Source: Vombatus ursinus (taxonomy: Eukaryota; Chordata; Mammalia; Diprotodontia; Vombatidae). From it: a stretch of 64,000 nt of DNA. Made by a program: the position numbers and the translations under genes. Location: positions 22,431,572 through 22,495,571 of the forward strand of contig NW_020948983.1 of NCBI RefSeq assembly GCF_900497805.2, given 5' to 3'. Below the pieces are notes generated by a model. The model saw only the letters and a list, made by a program, of their open reading frames with translations, was not told where the DNA came from and ran no database searches. Each line of letters starts with the position of its first letter. Within the stretch, counting starts at the first letter, position 1. This document shows, one piece after another, positions 23,735-33,475 of this stretch.

Positions 23735-25268
23735 AAGCTGGCACACAGATGCCAGGTAAACTGTCCACCTCTATCCAAAGATTTGGTGATCATTTCCTTA
23801 AGGCAACAACAAGGGATCTATATATCATCAATTTCCTAGCCAGAGGTTGTTTGCAGAACACAAATAAATGACAAAGAACTGGAGGCTGATGTGTTTCATA
23901 CAGTTTTAGGAATTCTGGTAACACCAGAAGATGACATTAGTAGTTTACTCACTACCGAGCTTCCCTTTTTTGTATATGCAGTTCTTTGAAGTGTGAAAGC
24001 ATCTGAGGGGAAACAAGGACATCTGTAACAAAATGCATACTACAGGTTCATTAGGGGTTACTGACCTAGAATTCAACATTAGTATTTATTTATGGTGTAC
24101 TGAACAGCAGAATCATGTATTGGCAGACATATTATGCAGGTAATTGTCCTACCTTATTGATATGCAGTGGTAAACTCTCTTCTATCATTCCTCTTCCAGT
24201 CCTCATTTCTGAAGAATTTAGAAGCTCTAAGATTTTCTTCAGCATTTAAAATGAAAAGAGCCCCTGCCCACTCCTTGAACTGACCAAATGATTCTTACTA
24301 GCTTCATACAAACCAGTAAGTACAAAAAAAGTCTATCTGCTCCCATTTGTGATTCACTACGCCAAAGGAAAATTGCCATGTTCAACATCTGTAACTCATC
24401 ATGTCTTTTCTGTTACCTCATTGATCAACAGACAACATGTTTTCCAGATGTTCAAACATGGGGTTCCTGAAAGGCCTATTAAGTTACAATATAAGCAAAA
24501 CAGTATCCATGCTTTTAAATTCCTGTCAGAGCCAGGTATGTGTGAATACCTATCAACTAGGAGCAAGAATTTTTTAAATGTCTGATTTATAAAAATACTG
24601 GACACATTATATAAATATTAAATATTCACCCCTAAAAACCTGGCATGATACCACCTAAGTTAACTGTCTTGAGTAAGTTATTCAACCTTCCTAAATAGGG
24701 GAGTTTTGTTAAAACAATAGCAAAAATAAAAGAAAATTGGCCTTCTTTGATAGTATGGGGGTTATCTTGAGTGTACACTAAAAGCTTTAGTGTGTCAAAG
24801 CCAATCTTTTAGAAATAGGAAGAAGTGCCATCTGTAACTTAGACAAGACTATACTGTTGAGGTCTTCAGTGACAAAGATGTCAGAAAATTCAGATGGAGA
24901 AGCCAATTTCTATTGCCAATTTGGGTTTGCATTGTTGGAAGGGGTACCCACAGATCCATCACAATATCATGCTTATTTCATATCATGTTTATTCCTCCAG
25001 ACATTATTTATCAGTGGGAAGTTATAAGAACTTAGCACATGCACTCCTTTGGACTAAACTCTGAAAGCAGGGACGAGGCCTTACTCACCTTTGTATCCTG
25101 AAATAGTGCCTAATGGAGAGCCTTGCACTTTATTGAGTAGGCACTCAATAAAGGGGTGTTTACCTGAGTTTAAAATAAAAAACTAAAACTATAAAACTCC
25201 AGTAGCCCTCCACTGATGTATCTATTTTTAATAGACAGTCAGAAGGAACAATTAAATCAAAGCAAATA
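23735..25268. other. No recognised gene or repeat
   Basis: Unique-looking AT-rich sequence. An L2-type tail ('GGCACTCAATAAAGGGG') occurs at 25138-25160. Short frames at 24288-24605 on both strands show no recognisable family. Confidence 0.4.
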
Positions 25269-25272
25269 CATT

Positions 25273-25562
25273 TAGGCAGCTAGGCGATGCCATGGACAGC
25301 GTGCCCACCAGACCTAGAGTTAGGAAGAACTGAATTCAAATCCAAGTTCAGACAATTAAAATCGGGTAATTAAATGCAAGCAAGTCACTTAACTGCTGTT
25401 TGCCTCAGTTTCCTCATCTGTAAATGGGGATAATAATAGCACCCACCTCAAAGGGTTGTTGTGAGGATCAAATGAGGTAATGATTGTAAGGAGCTGAGCA
25501 CAGTGTCCAGCACAAAGTGAGCACTATATAAACGTTAGCTATTATTAGCTACTATTATTATT
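25273..25562 (+). mobile_element. Full-length MIR-type SINE
   Basis: 'AGGCAGCTAGGCGATGCCATGG' type head, 'CAAGTCACTTAACTGCTG', 'GGGATAATAATAGCACCCAC', 'GGGTTGTTGTGAGGATCAAA' and a TATTATTA end. Confidence 0.88.
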
Positions 25563-25564
25563 GA

Positions 25565-26090
25565 AATGATACAGCATGAACAGTAGTGACAGAATATGTT
25601 TCCTGCTGGAAAGGTTGTTTAGTTTTCCCATACACATTCATCTCCTTACTGCTCGGGCTGACTCCTATCTTTCTAGGCTCTTTGGACCTGCTCTCTGCCT
25701 CATGTGTCCTCATTTGCTGGGTAAATCACATCATTTTAGGATGCTATTGCTTATGGGGTGGTGAGGAGGAGACAGAAATCTCCTCTTTTCTTTTCCATAC
25801 CCTTGAAGTCTGGCAGAGAGAGCAAAGACTAATACCCTCTCAAGAGCTGAGTTCTTTCTCTATAACATGTTTTCTTCTCTCATGCCAAGGAAGACTCCTT
25901 CAGTTGTTAGAGATAACTCCCTAATCTCCTCTGACATAGATCTTAGGGTCTCAGTTGACTCCTTAGAGAATGTCCCACTTACAGAGGTAACCAGGGGTAT
26001 GGATGGCTGGTCCTTCAACTAGCTAGCTGCCCTATAATTCTATCAAATTGATGGGGGAACTTCTTTATACCTCTTAAAGAAGCAAGGAAG
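25565..26090. other. No recognised element
   Basis: Overlapping frames of 62 and 112 codons begin at 25576 and 25586, but they have no start context, splice sites or family resemblance that I recognise. Confidence 0.35.
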
Positions 26091-26155
26091 GGCACACACA
26101 CATATGTATATACATATACGTATATGTATATACATGTATATACACACTCATAGAC
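26091..26155. repeat. CA/TA-rich simple repeat
   Basis: Alternating ACACAC and ATATACGT-like units. Confidence 0.8.
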
Positions 26156-26406
26156 ATTTCCCTTACTGTGAGTGGCAACTCATAATTTTGTTTCCTTTAT
26201 AATTTGTGAATAGATCACTTGGGGTATGAGCCATGCTGAAGGTTCCATAGTCTAAATGGGCTTTGTCCCATGCCCTTATCCAATGAAACAGCTCTAAATA
26301 TTTTTGCACAGACAGGACCTCCCTTCCCCCCTTCCCCCATGAGTACTTAAGATAAAACCTAAGCAATGGAACTGTTGGTGGAAGGGGTAGTTTTGTGACT
26401 AGTATT

Positions 26407-26655
26407 GTCATTGTTCAGTCATGTTTGACTCTTTGCAATCCCATTTGGGGTTTTCGTGGCAAAGATACAGGAGTGATTTGCCATTTCCTTCTCCAGTTCC
26501 TTTGACAGATAAGGAAACTGAGGCAAATAGGGCTAAGTGACTGGCCCAGGGTCACACAGCTAGGAAGTGTCGGAGGCCAGATTTGAACTCAGGAAGATGA
26601 GTCTTCCTGACTTCAGGCCCGGCACCCTATACCCTACACAACTTAGCTGCCTCCT
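26407..26655 (-). mobile_element. Long marsupial SINE, antisense
   Basis: 'GTTCAGTCATGTTTGACTC', 'CCCATTTGGGGTTTTCGTGG', 'CCCAGGGTCACACAGCTAGG', 'AGATGAGTCTTCCTGACTTC' and a degenerate head 'AACTTAGCTGCCTCC'. Confidence 0.92.
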
Positions 26656-26819
26656 GTATTTCACTACCTTGTGTTTATATTGTACTTTAAGCCTTTCATA
26701 ACCTGTCCTCTTCCTTCCTTTACTGTCTTCTTGCAACATAGTGCCCTCTGTATACTACTCTACAATCCAGTAACATTGGCCTATTTGCTATTCTCACACA
26801 AGCTACTACTACTACTAAT

Positions 26820-27005
26820 AGCTAACAACTATAAAATGCATACTATGTGCCAGGCACTGTGCTAATTGCTTTAAAAATATTATCTCATTTGCTCCTCAGG
26901 ACAGCCTAGAAGGTAGGTGCTATTATTATACCTATTTTACCACTGAGGAAACTGAGACAAATAGAGGTTAAAGTGAGTTGTCCAGGGTCACACAGCTACT
27001 AAATG
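26820..27005 (-). mobile_element. MIR, antisense
   Basis: 'GCATACTATGTGCCAGGCAC', 'TTATCTCATTTGCTCCTCAG', 'GAGGAAACTGAGACAAATAG' and 'GGGTCACACAGCTACTAAAT'. Full MIR order reversed. Confidence 0.85.
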
Positions 27006-27185
27006 TCTTTACCTTCCTACTCCCTGCACTTTCCCTATGCTTGGAATTCTCTGCTTTCTCACCTCCTGATTCCTTAGTCCTACTTCAAATCTCAGAAAAA
27101 GAGACCACTTTCTGTAAGAAGACTTTCTCAGTCTCCCTTAATGCTAGTGCTGTCTGGAGATTAACTACAATTTAAACAGTCAACG

Positions 27186-28080
27186 AACATTTATTAAACA
27201 CCTAGTAAATGTCAGGCACTAAGCACTGGGAATACAAATAACAGAAAAGACCAACAGTCTCTGTCCTCGAGGAGTTTACAATCAAATGGGGAAAGATAAT
27301 ACATAAAAGGAAAAGACTATATACAAAAGAAAGATGAAAAAGTGGGGAGGGAAGTGGAAAGAGACCTAAAGCAGTGCAAGTCTGCTGAGAAATGAGATGT
27401 TCCAAGGTTTTGTATTTCATGGCTTCACTCTTCAATCAGACTGAAGGAGGGTGAGGATGAGGTGGAGTACATAGGCTGATCCTATATTGCAGTATGATGG
27501 TTTTCCCAATAATGAGTTTCCTGGGGCATTTTGGAAAAGTGAGAGAAGTCCCAAAGTAGTTCAAGCCAGATGAGAAATGAGATCTTTGAGCTAAACTGTC
27601 CCTCCTGGGACAGTTAGTGAAGAGTGCCAGGCCTGAAATCAGGAGGACTCCTCTTCCTGACTCCAAATCTGGCCTCAGACACTCACTAACTGCGTAAGTC
27701 ACTTAAGCCTGTTTGCCTCAGTTTCCTCATCTATAAAATGAGCTGGAGATTGTTGTTGAGGCTTTCTTAGCAAAGACACTGGAGTGGTTTGCCATTTCCT
27801 TCTCAAGCTGGAGTAGAAACCCTACATGGGGTCACAAAGAGTCGGACAACAACAAAGCCCCCTCCTTAAATAGAGGATTTGGAATTCATGGTTTCATCTT
27901 CCAGTCAGTGATAGGAGGTGGGGACGAAGTGGAATACCAAGGCTGATGGGATCTTGGCAGATGATGAGGCCTTCCCAGTAATGAGCTTTCTGGGGCATGG
28001 TGGTGGAAAAGTCAAAAGTTCCAAAGTAGTGCAGCTAGGTGAAAATTAGATGTTTTGAGCAGAGCTCCCACCTTAAATGG
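27186..28080 (+). mobile_element. Composite repeat: shared head plus two tandem units
   Basis: The head 'GAACATTTATTAAACACC' to 'GAGGAGTTTACAATCAAATG' (27186-27350) is shared with loci at 40700 and 45355. It is followed by two diverged units of about 200 bp, at about 27390-27607 and 27870-28080. Both carry 'TTCATGG...TCAATCAG/CCAGTCAG', 'CCCA(A/G)TAATGAG' and 'CTGGGGCAT'. A SINE at 27608-27863 sits between the units. Confidence 0.65.
27608..27863 (+). mobile_element. Long SINE with an internal inversion
   Basis: Sense head and body ('TGCCAGGCCTGAAATCAGG', 'GTAAGTCACTTAAGCCTG', 'AAAATGAGCTGGAGA') and sense 3' end ('ATGGGGTCACAAAGAGTCGG'). The segment between them, about 27750-27812, reads in reverse ('CAAAGACACTGGAGTGGTTT'). 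Confidence 0.85.
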
Positions 28081-28119
28081 AGATTTTGGTTCACCCTATT
28101 ATATCTTGTTTGTGGATAG

Positions 28120-28490
28120 TAGTTTGTATGTTGTTTCCCCCATTAGATTGTGAGCTCCTTGAGAGCAGGGACTGTCTTTTGTTTTTCTTTGTATACCCAG
28201 TGCTTAGTACAGTATCTGGCACATGTGCTGTTCAGTCATTTTTCAGTCCTGTTCAATTTTTCATGATCCCATTTGGGGTTTTCTTGGCAAAGATACTGGA
28301 GGGGTTTGCCATTTCCTTCTCTAGTTCATCTTACAGATGAAGAAACTGAGTGACTTGCCCAGGGTCACACAGTTAGTAAGTGTCTGAGGCCACATTTGAA
28401 CTCAGTCTTCCTGACTCTAAGCCCTCTATTTTGCCACCTAGATGCCCCAACTGGCACATAGTAGGTGCTTAATAAATGCTCGTTGACTTG
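28120..28490 (+). mobile_element. L2 3' end split by a SINE
   Basis: 'TGTGAGCTCCTTGAGAGCAG' and 'CCCAGTGCTTAGTACAGTAT' lead into the SINE. The tail resumes with 'CTGGCACATAGTAGGTGC' and 'AATAAATGCTCGTTGACTTG'. Confidence 0.85.
28225..28450 (-). mobile_element. Long SINE in an L2 tail, with TSD
   Basis: Antisense long form ('GATCCCATTTGGGGTTTTCT', 'GACTTGCCCAGGGTCACACA', head 'TTGCCACCTAGATGCCCC'). The 9-bp repeat CTGGCACAT flanks it at 28216-28224 and 28451-28459. Confidence 0.92.
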
Positions 28491-28524
28491 ACTTGTAAAC
28501 ACTTATATATGCACATATTGTGTT

Positions 28525-28640
28525 CCCTAATAGAATGTAAGCTTCTTGAGAATAGAGATTCGACTATATTCATTCCTATCACCTAGTTCAGGGTTTGGCC
28601 CACTGCAGTACTTAATGTTTATTGATTTGCCTGTTTGCCT
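28525..28640 (+). mobile_element. Second L2 3' end
   Basis: 'AATGTAAGCTTCTTGAGAAT' and 'CTTAATGTTTATTGATTTGC' mark another, more diverged L2 tail directly downstream. Confidence 0.65.
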
Positions 28641-28789
28641 AACGTTGGCTTTATCATTAAAAAATTAGTAAATGTGTTCTGTTCTATGGTGGGTTTGTGT
28701 TGGGGGGAGGGGAGGGGAGGGAAGAGGATCTACCTCCCCAAATCATGTATGCCTTAAGCTGTGTATGGGGTGTTCAAGGAGGACTAGCA

Positions 28790-29050
28790 CCTCTCACCTG
28801 TGGCTCCAAGAAGCTTAGCATGTACAGCAGCCACACCTTGGTAAACCGTCCGGATAGACAGGCTAAACCACGTTGAGGGTAAGAAGCAAACCTGAAACCC
28901 AGCAGTGAGTTAAAGGGATTGTCTACCCAAAGCATGTAAAGACTTCCCCAGGTGAAATGGGCGGATAAGAACAGTTTATTCCAACAGCCGTGAAGGCCGC
29001 TGGTGCAAGTGTTGTGGAGTGCTGTTTCCAGGTGCTTGCTTCTTTAGCCA
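28790..29050. other. CpG-bearing block, origin unknown
   Basis: A block with several CpGs ('ACCGTCCGGATAGAC', 'CCACGTTGAGG', 'GGGCGGATAAG', 'AAGGCCGCTGG') in an otherwise CpG-poor region. It matches none of the SINE or LINE landmarks used elsewhere. It could be part of a repeat that I do not recognise, an old retrocopy, or a regulatory element. Confidence 0.3.
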
Positions 29051-29109
29051 TTCTTCCTAAACCCTCTCTGGGCTGAAATTCCCAGTATAATCTCAGGGCA
29101 GCTCCCTAA

Positions 29110-29292
29110 AGAACACTGACTAAGAATCAACAGACCTGAGTTCTAGTTCTAGCTCCCTAACTTGCTGACTGTTATGATACCTTAGGTAAGTTGCTTGATC
29201 TTTCTACACCTCAGTTTCCTTATCTGTAAAATAAGAGAGTGGGACCCAATAATCTCTAAGGTATTTTTCCTTGTTTTAAAAGTCTGTGATTA
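29110..29292 (+). mobile_element. MIR copy
   Basis: 'AGACCTGAGTTCTAGTTCTA', 'ACACCTCAGTTTCCTTATCT' and 'AATCTCTAAGGTATTTTT'. Confidence 0.7.
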
Positions 29293-29344
29293 TGTTAAAA
29301 ATTGTTTTAAGAAATAATTGGGATAAACCCCCAAAATATTATTA
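29293..29344 (+). mobile_element. 52-bp insert flanked by a 15-bp direct repeat
   Basis: AAAAGTCTGTGATTA occurs at 29278-29292 and again at 29345-29359, with a 52-bp A/T-rich segment ending in TATTATTAA between. The arrangement is that of a very short retroposed insert with a target-site duplication. Confidence 0.5.
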
Positions 29345-29394
29345 AAAAGTCTGTGATTAGACAGTATCCCATCTTGCCTAATTAGAAAGGTACC

Positions 29395-30440
29395 TAAATT
29401 CTTTTTTCCCCCTCCCTCCCCTCACCCCTCCCCAAGACTAGATGCAATCTGATATAGGCTATACATGTACAATCACATTAAACATTTCCACATTGGTCAT
29501 GTTGTGAAAGAAGAATCAGAGCAAAAGGGAAAAACCACAAGAAAGAAAAACAAAAAACAAAAAACAAAAGAAAATAATATGCTTCAGTCAGAATTCAGAC
29601 TCCATAGTTCTTTCTCTGGATGTGGATAGCATTTTCCATCATGAGTCTTTTGGATTTGTCTTAGATAATTGCAATGCTGAGAAGAGCTAAGTTTAGCAAA
29701 GTTGGTCATCGAACAATGTTGCTGTTACCGTGTACAATGTTCTCCTGGTTTTGCTCACTTCATTCAGCATCAGTTCATGCAAGTTTTTTAGGCTTTTTTT
29801 GAAATCTGCCTACTTATCATTTCTTATGGAACAATAGTATTCCATTACATTCATATACCACAATTTGTTCATCCACTCCCCAATTGATAAGTATCCCCTC
29901 AATTGGCCACCATAAAAATAGCTGCTATAAATATTTTTGTACATGTGGGTCCTTTTCCCATTTGTGTGATCTCTTTGGGATACAGGCCTAGAAGTGTTAT
30001 TTCTGGGTCAAAGAGTACACACAGTTTTATAGCCCTTTGGGCATAGTTCCAAACTGCTCTCCAGAATAGCTGGATCAGTTCACAGTCCACTAACAATGCA
30101 TTAGTGTTCCAACTTTCCCACATCATCTCCAACATTTATCATTGTCCTGTTTTGTCACGTTAGTCAATGTTATAAGTGTGATGTGGTACCTCAGAGTTGT
30201 TTTGATTTTCATTTCTCTAATCAATAGTGATTTAGGGAATTTTTTTATATGATTATAGATAGCTTTAATTTCTTCATCTGAAAACTGCCTGTTCATATCC
30301 TTTGACCATTTGTCAGCTGGGGAATGACTTGCATTCTTATAAATATGACTCAGTTTTCTATATATTTTAGAAATGAGGCCTTTATCAGAAACACTGAGGG
30401 TGTCTAAATTCTTCAGATTGGCCATTTTTAGCTCATTCAT
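29395..30440 (-). mobile_element. 5'-truncated L1, antisense
   Basis: The left end is the L1 3' UTR (pyrimidine tract, 'GATGCAATCTGATATAGGC'). Rightwards on the minus strand are two ORF2 C-terminal pieces. The frame at 30123-30440 includes 'DKWSKDMNRQFSDEEIKAIY' and 'HITLITLTN'. The frame at 29899-30135 includes '[17 protein letters not shown]' and 'FDPEITLLGLYPKEI', matching the L1 ORF2 end (human FDPAIPLLGIYPK). A frameshift separates them. About 1.05 kb of the 3' end is kept. Confidence 0.95.
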
Positions 30441-30449
30441 TCAAATTTA

Positions 30450-30540
30450 CCCTTCCTAGTTTTGAAGATCAAGTGAGATAACACGGTAAATCTTAAAAAG
30501 CATCTTAAAAGGCTATACAAATATGGGGGGTTGTTACTTA
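30450..30540 (+). mobile_element. MIR-like 3' fragment
   Basis: 'AAGATCAAGTGAGATAACAC' and 'AAAAGGCTATACAAATA' match the MIR tail. Confidence 0.5.
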
Positions 30541-30815
30541 ATGACTTTTTAAGTTAGGTTTTTGTTGTATTTATATTTTTAGAAACAAGGGTGATATATT
30601 TTTCAAATAGTCAGGATTATATATCAACCCTCTGTTGTGGCCTTCTGCTTGCTCCTGCTAGTACTGCTGGTGGGGCCTCCTGACTGAGCAGCTTTGGGCA
30701 AGTATGACACCTGCTAACAGAGTAAGGTACTTAATTCTTTTGGATTGCTTGATTTGAAAGACCAATAGTGCCAATCCTTTTGTGATGAAATATCTTATAA
30801 AATAAATGATTATAA

Positions 30816-30836
30816 GTGTATATATATATGTGTGTG

Positions 30837-30898
<62 letters not shown>

Positions 30899-30900
30899 AG
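30816..30900. repeat. TA/TG/CA simple repeat
   Basis: Runs of TATATA, GTGTGTG and ACACACAC. The GT and CA blocks could pair as a hairpin. Confidence 0.9.
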
Positions 30901-31019
30901 TATCTATCTACCTACAAATTGAGTCCACAAACAAACGGTGGCTTGTACAGTTGCACAGCAATGGAAAATGGCATGTCAGGTTGGTTAAAGCACTAGTCAT
31001 CACTTTCATTTGGAAAATA

Positions 31020-31195
31020 GGGTTTCGTGAAGGGAAATAATATGAATTGAAGCTGGGAAGATAACAGGAAGCCAGCTTGTGGAGGGCCTTGTAAATTCTA
31101 GAGCCTAGAGCAGACTAAGGATTTTGAATTTTATACAGTGGGAAACCACTGAAGATTTTTGAGAAGGTAGATGTAAATCAAATCTTCCATATTAT
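31020..31195 (+). mobile_element. Fragment of the long old repeat
   Basis: 'GAGGGCCTTGTAAATTCTAG', 'AAGGATTTTGAATTTTATAC' and 'GAAACCACTGAAGATTTTTG' match its middle section. Confidence 0.55.
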
Positions 31196-31199
31196 TTAG

Positions 31200-31690
31200 G
31201 TGGGAATGGACAGTTTTCCACCTCTGAAATGGGGATTTCAGAGAAAATTATTGTGCTTTTGGAGAGCTTGGACACTAGATTCTTGATGCCTCTTTGCTTA
31301 TAATACCAGCCCTCAAGATTTGATGTTTTTCAATATTCTTTTATCTCTTCATTTTGGGGGAAGGGGAGGAATTTTTAAAAAAAATCTATGGAATAGATAT
31401 GTGTGCCCTAGAAGTTTATAAAATTATCTTTGAAGGTGGGAACTATGAATAGTCTTCATTTATGTTTCAGGGTGTTAGGGAGAAGTGTAAGAGAAACTGG
31501 AATTTGTAAATGACCTCTTGCTTTAAGGAATTTCATAAAGGCCATATATGGATGCCTGACATAACAATGTAAAGCTTTGTAAAGCACTTTGTTATACTGA
31601 CCTCAGATCATGCTTCCATAGTGATTTAAGGTACATCTCTAATTAACACAGACAGCCTGTGAAGCTATTAATTATCACCAGATACTGATA
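31200..31690. other. No recognised element
   Basis: AT-rich unique-looking sequence with no exon signature. Confidence 0.4.
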
Positions 31691-31692
31691 AG

Positions 31693-31855
31693 AGTGGAGT
31701 CACAGAACCTTAGAGTTGGAGTGAGCTTGGAGACAATTTAGTCTAACTCCTCATTTAACTGCTGAGGCCCAATTAGGTTAAGTGACCAAGTCATAAAGCC
31801 AGTAAATGGCAAAGACTAATTTAAAACCAGGTATTTTGACTCCAAGTACAATATT
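31693..31855. mobile_element. MIR-related fragment
   Basis: 'CAGAACCTTAGAGTTGGAGT', 'TTTAGTCTAACTCCTCATTT' and 'GGTTAAGTGACCAAGTCATA' are typical of an old mammal-wide repeat. Confidence 0.5.
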
Positions 31856-31859
31856 TTTT

Positions 31860-32640
31860 AAAAAAATAATATCTTGCTGCCTCTTACTCTAGTTTCCTAG
31901 ATTAAGAAACAGAACACTCCCCAAATGTTCCCTACCGTATGAATGAGTTCTACAAAAAATAGATCTGTGTTGGTGATACCTTCCTTGAAAATATTAAATA
32001 TGAAATTATGAACATAAAAACTTCATGTAATTTTGTTGGTATGGGTACTCCGTCTATTTATGATTTGGAGGAAAATTCCACCATCTTTGCAGCCCTGGAT
32101 GCTCATGAGATTTTTAGAAAATAGCTAGGCTTCCTCTAACAGACACACTCATTCTAGGATCCAGACTTGGGATCCGTTCCAGCTTAGTTTGGCCAGTGAG
32201 AGTTTCAGTTCAGCTGTTACAGTCTTGGAGAAGCCAAGGCTCATTTCTATTTCCTAGTGAGGCACCTTGGGGTAGGAATTACGTGGAAGAATGAAATGAT
32301 ATAAAAATATTTATTACAGCTGACAATTTTTGTGAGCATACAAATAGGCTTAACCTAATTTATTTTGCATCCAAATTTGTCCAATTCTTTTTTGTCCCTA
32401 GGGAAATTCCATATACCCATTACACTTTCATCTCCATGTCGGTCCTTCCCTCCTTCTGCCCCAAACCACAAGTATTTCCGGACAAATTAATTTAGGAAAC
32501 ACTCAAACTGGATTATTTAGACTTGCTTGTAAACAGGTGCTACCTATTTACAGTATAAGAAGCAATAAAGTAACCTGGGAATAAACTGCTTTAGGGTGGG
32601 ACAGCATACACACGTATTTAATGTATTTGTAAATTAGAAG
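31860..32640. other. Unique sequence upstream of the CpG island
   Basis: No repeat is recognised in this stretch just before the promoter. It is repeat-poor compared with the rest of the window, so it is a candidate for upstream regulatory sequence (inference). Confidence 0.35.
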
Positions 32641-32925
32641 CACGCTACAGCGTTCCTATTGGTCCAAAGGAGGCTGAGCATCTCCCCAAAATGAGACCAG
32701 CTCACCAGCGGGAATCTGGAACATTTCTGTGTTTCCAACAATGGCTTAGGGCACCCTTACGCTATTCTTTCTCCAGGGTCGGATTTCTCCCTTTTGGGCT
32801 TCTCGGTCTGGGCTCCCTGCTCATAACCTACCTCTCCCCTTTTGCCAAAGGCTGTTCTTTGCCCGTCTATCTCCACCTGCCCGCGGCCCCACGGTACATA
32901 CAGCCATCCAAACGCAGGGTGTGTG

Positions 32926-32943
32926 GCATGCGCATTTCACGTG
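32926..32943 (+). promoter_or_regulatory. NRF1-like site and E-box
   Basis: GCATGCGCA at 32926-32934 is an NRF1-type half palindrome. CACGTG follows at 32938-32943. These are motif matches only. Confidence 0.4.
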
Positions 32944-33123
32944 AATGCACGGACTTTAGGGCCTGCAAAAACCAGTGGGAGAGGATGCAACAAGCAGTGG
33001 GACAGGAAGCCCCCCCTCGAATCCCCGCATCGCCCCTCTTTTAGTAGCCCGCGCCCCATCTCTCGCGCCCCTCCTATGGCCCTCAGGCTGCGCGCCTCTC
33101 TCCCGTAATCACGCAACAATGAA

Positions 33124-33132
33124 GCGTGGGCG
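33124..33132 (+). promoter_or_regulatory. EGR-type site GCGTGGGCG
   Basis: Exact match to the EGR1 core, about 300 bp upstream of the start codon and 40 bp from a CCAAT box. Confidence 0.5.
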
Positions 33133-33147
33133 TTCCTTGGAAGCCTC

Positions 33148-33155
33148 ATTTGCAT
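33148..33155 (+). promoter_or_regulatory. Octamer ATTTGCAT
   Basis: Exact POU-family octamer between the EGR-type site and the CCAAT box. Confidence 0.4.
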
Positions 33156-33170
33156 ACAGCCGCGGCTTGG

Positions 33171-33175
33171 CCAAT
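33171..33175 (+). promoter_or_regulatory. CCAAT box
   Basis: CCAATGGGCG context, about 250 bp before the start codon, suited to NF-Y binding. Confidence 0.5.
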
Positions 33176-33421
33176 GGGCGCCCGGGACGCTTTAGAACGC
33201 TGTGCTTCTATTTGCGTGTCTGCGAGGGAGGGAGCGAGAGTGTGTGGCGGCGGCGGTGACTGTGACAGGCGGGGGGTCGGGCTGAGAGCAGCTGGGCCAC
33301 TGGCCTGGGCGTCCGCTCCTCTCCCGGGACCGCATCGTCCCCCTCCCGGCCCCCCTGTCCTCCTGCGGCGCCCTCTCTCCAGGAGGGTCGGGGCGCCGTC
33401 TGGCCCCACGCGCGGTCCACA

Positions 33422-33466
33422 ATGTCTGTGTCAGGACTGAAAAAGCAGTTCCACAAAGCTAGTCAG
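33422..33466 (+). CDS. SH3GL3: Endophilin-A, first coding exon (likely SH3GL3)
   Basis: This exon encodes 15 residues, MSVSGLKKQFHKASQ, and ends exactly before a GTAGGA donor. Endophilin-A proteins bind and bend membranes with an N-terminal amphipathic helix and a BAR domain. Through a C-terminal SH3 domain they recruit dynamin and synaptojanin during endocytosis. Only the start of the amphipathic helix is in this window; the rest of the BAR domain and the SH3 domain lie beyond the right edge. From known paralogues, SH3GL3 begins MSVAGLKKQFHKASQ, SH3GL2 ends this stretch with KATQ, and SH3GL1 has QFYKASQ. The 'FHKASQ' ending therefore points to SH3GL3, with one difference (Ala4 to Ser). The start codon is in a weak context (CACAATG), but the family start is unambiguous. 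SH3GL2 remains a possible alternative. Confidence 0.85.
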
Positions 33467-33475
33467 GTAGGATAG
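33467..33475 (+). other. Splice donor of exon 1
   Basis: CAG|GTAGGATAG, phase 0 after codon 15, where endophilin-A genes are known to break exon 1. The G at +5 is present. Confidence 0.85.

Noticed and set aside
25586-25924. 112-codon plus-strand frame
   Set aside because: No recognisable family, start context or splice sites; composition fits chance.
32691-33440. Several overlapping 70-117 codon frames on both strands in the promoter
   Set aside because: GC-rich CpG islands are poor in stop codons; none has domain features, and the endophilin start at 33422 is the only recognisable coding sequence.
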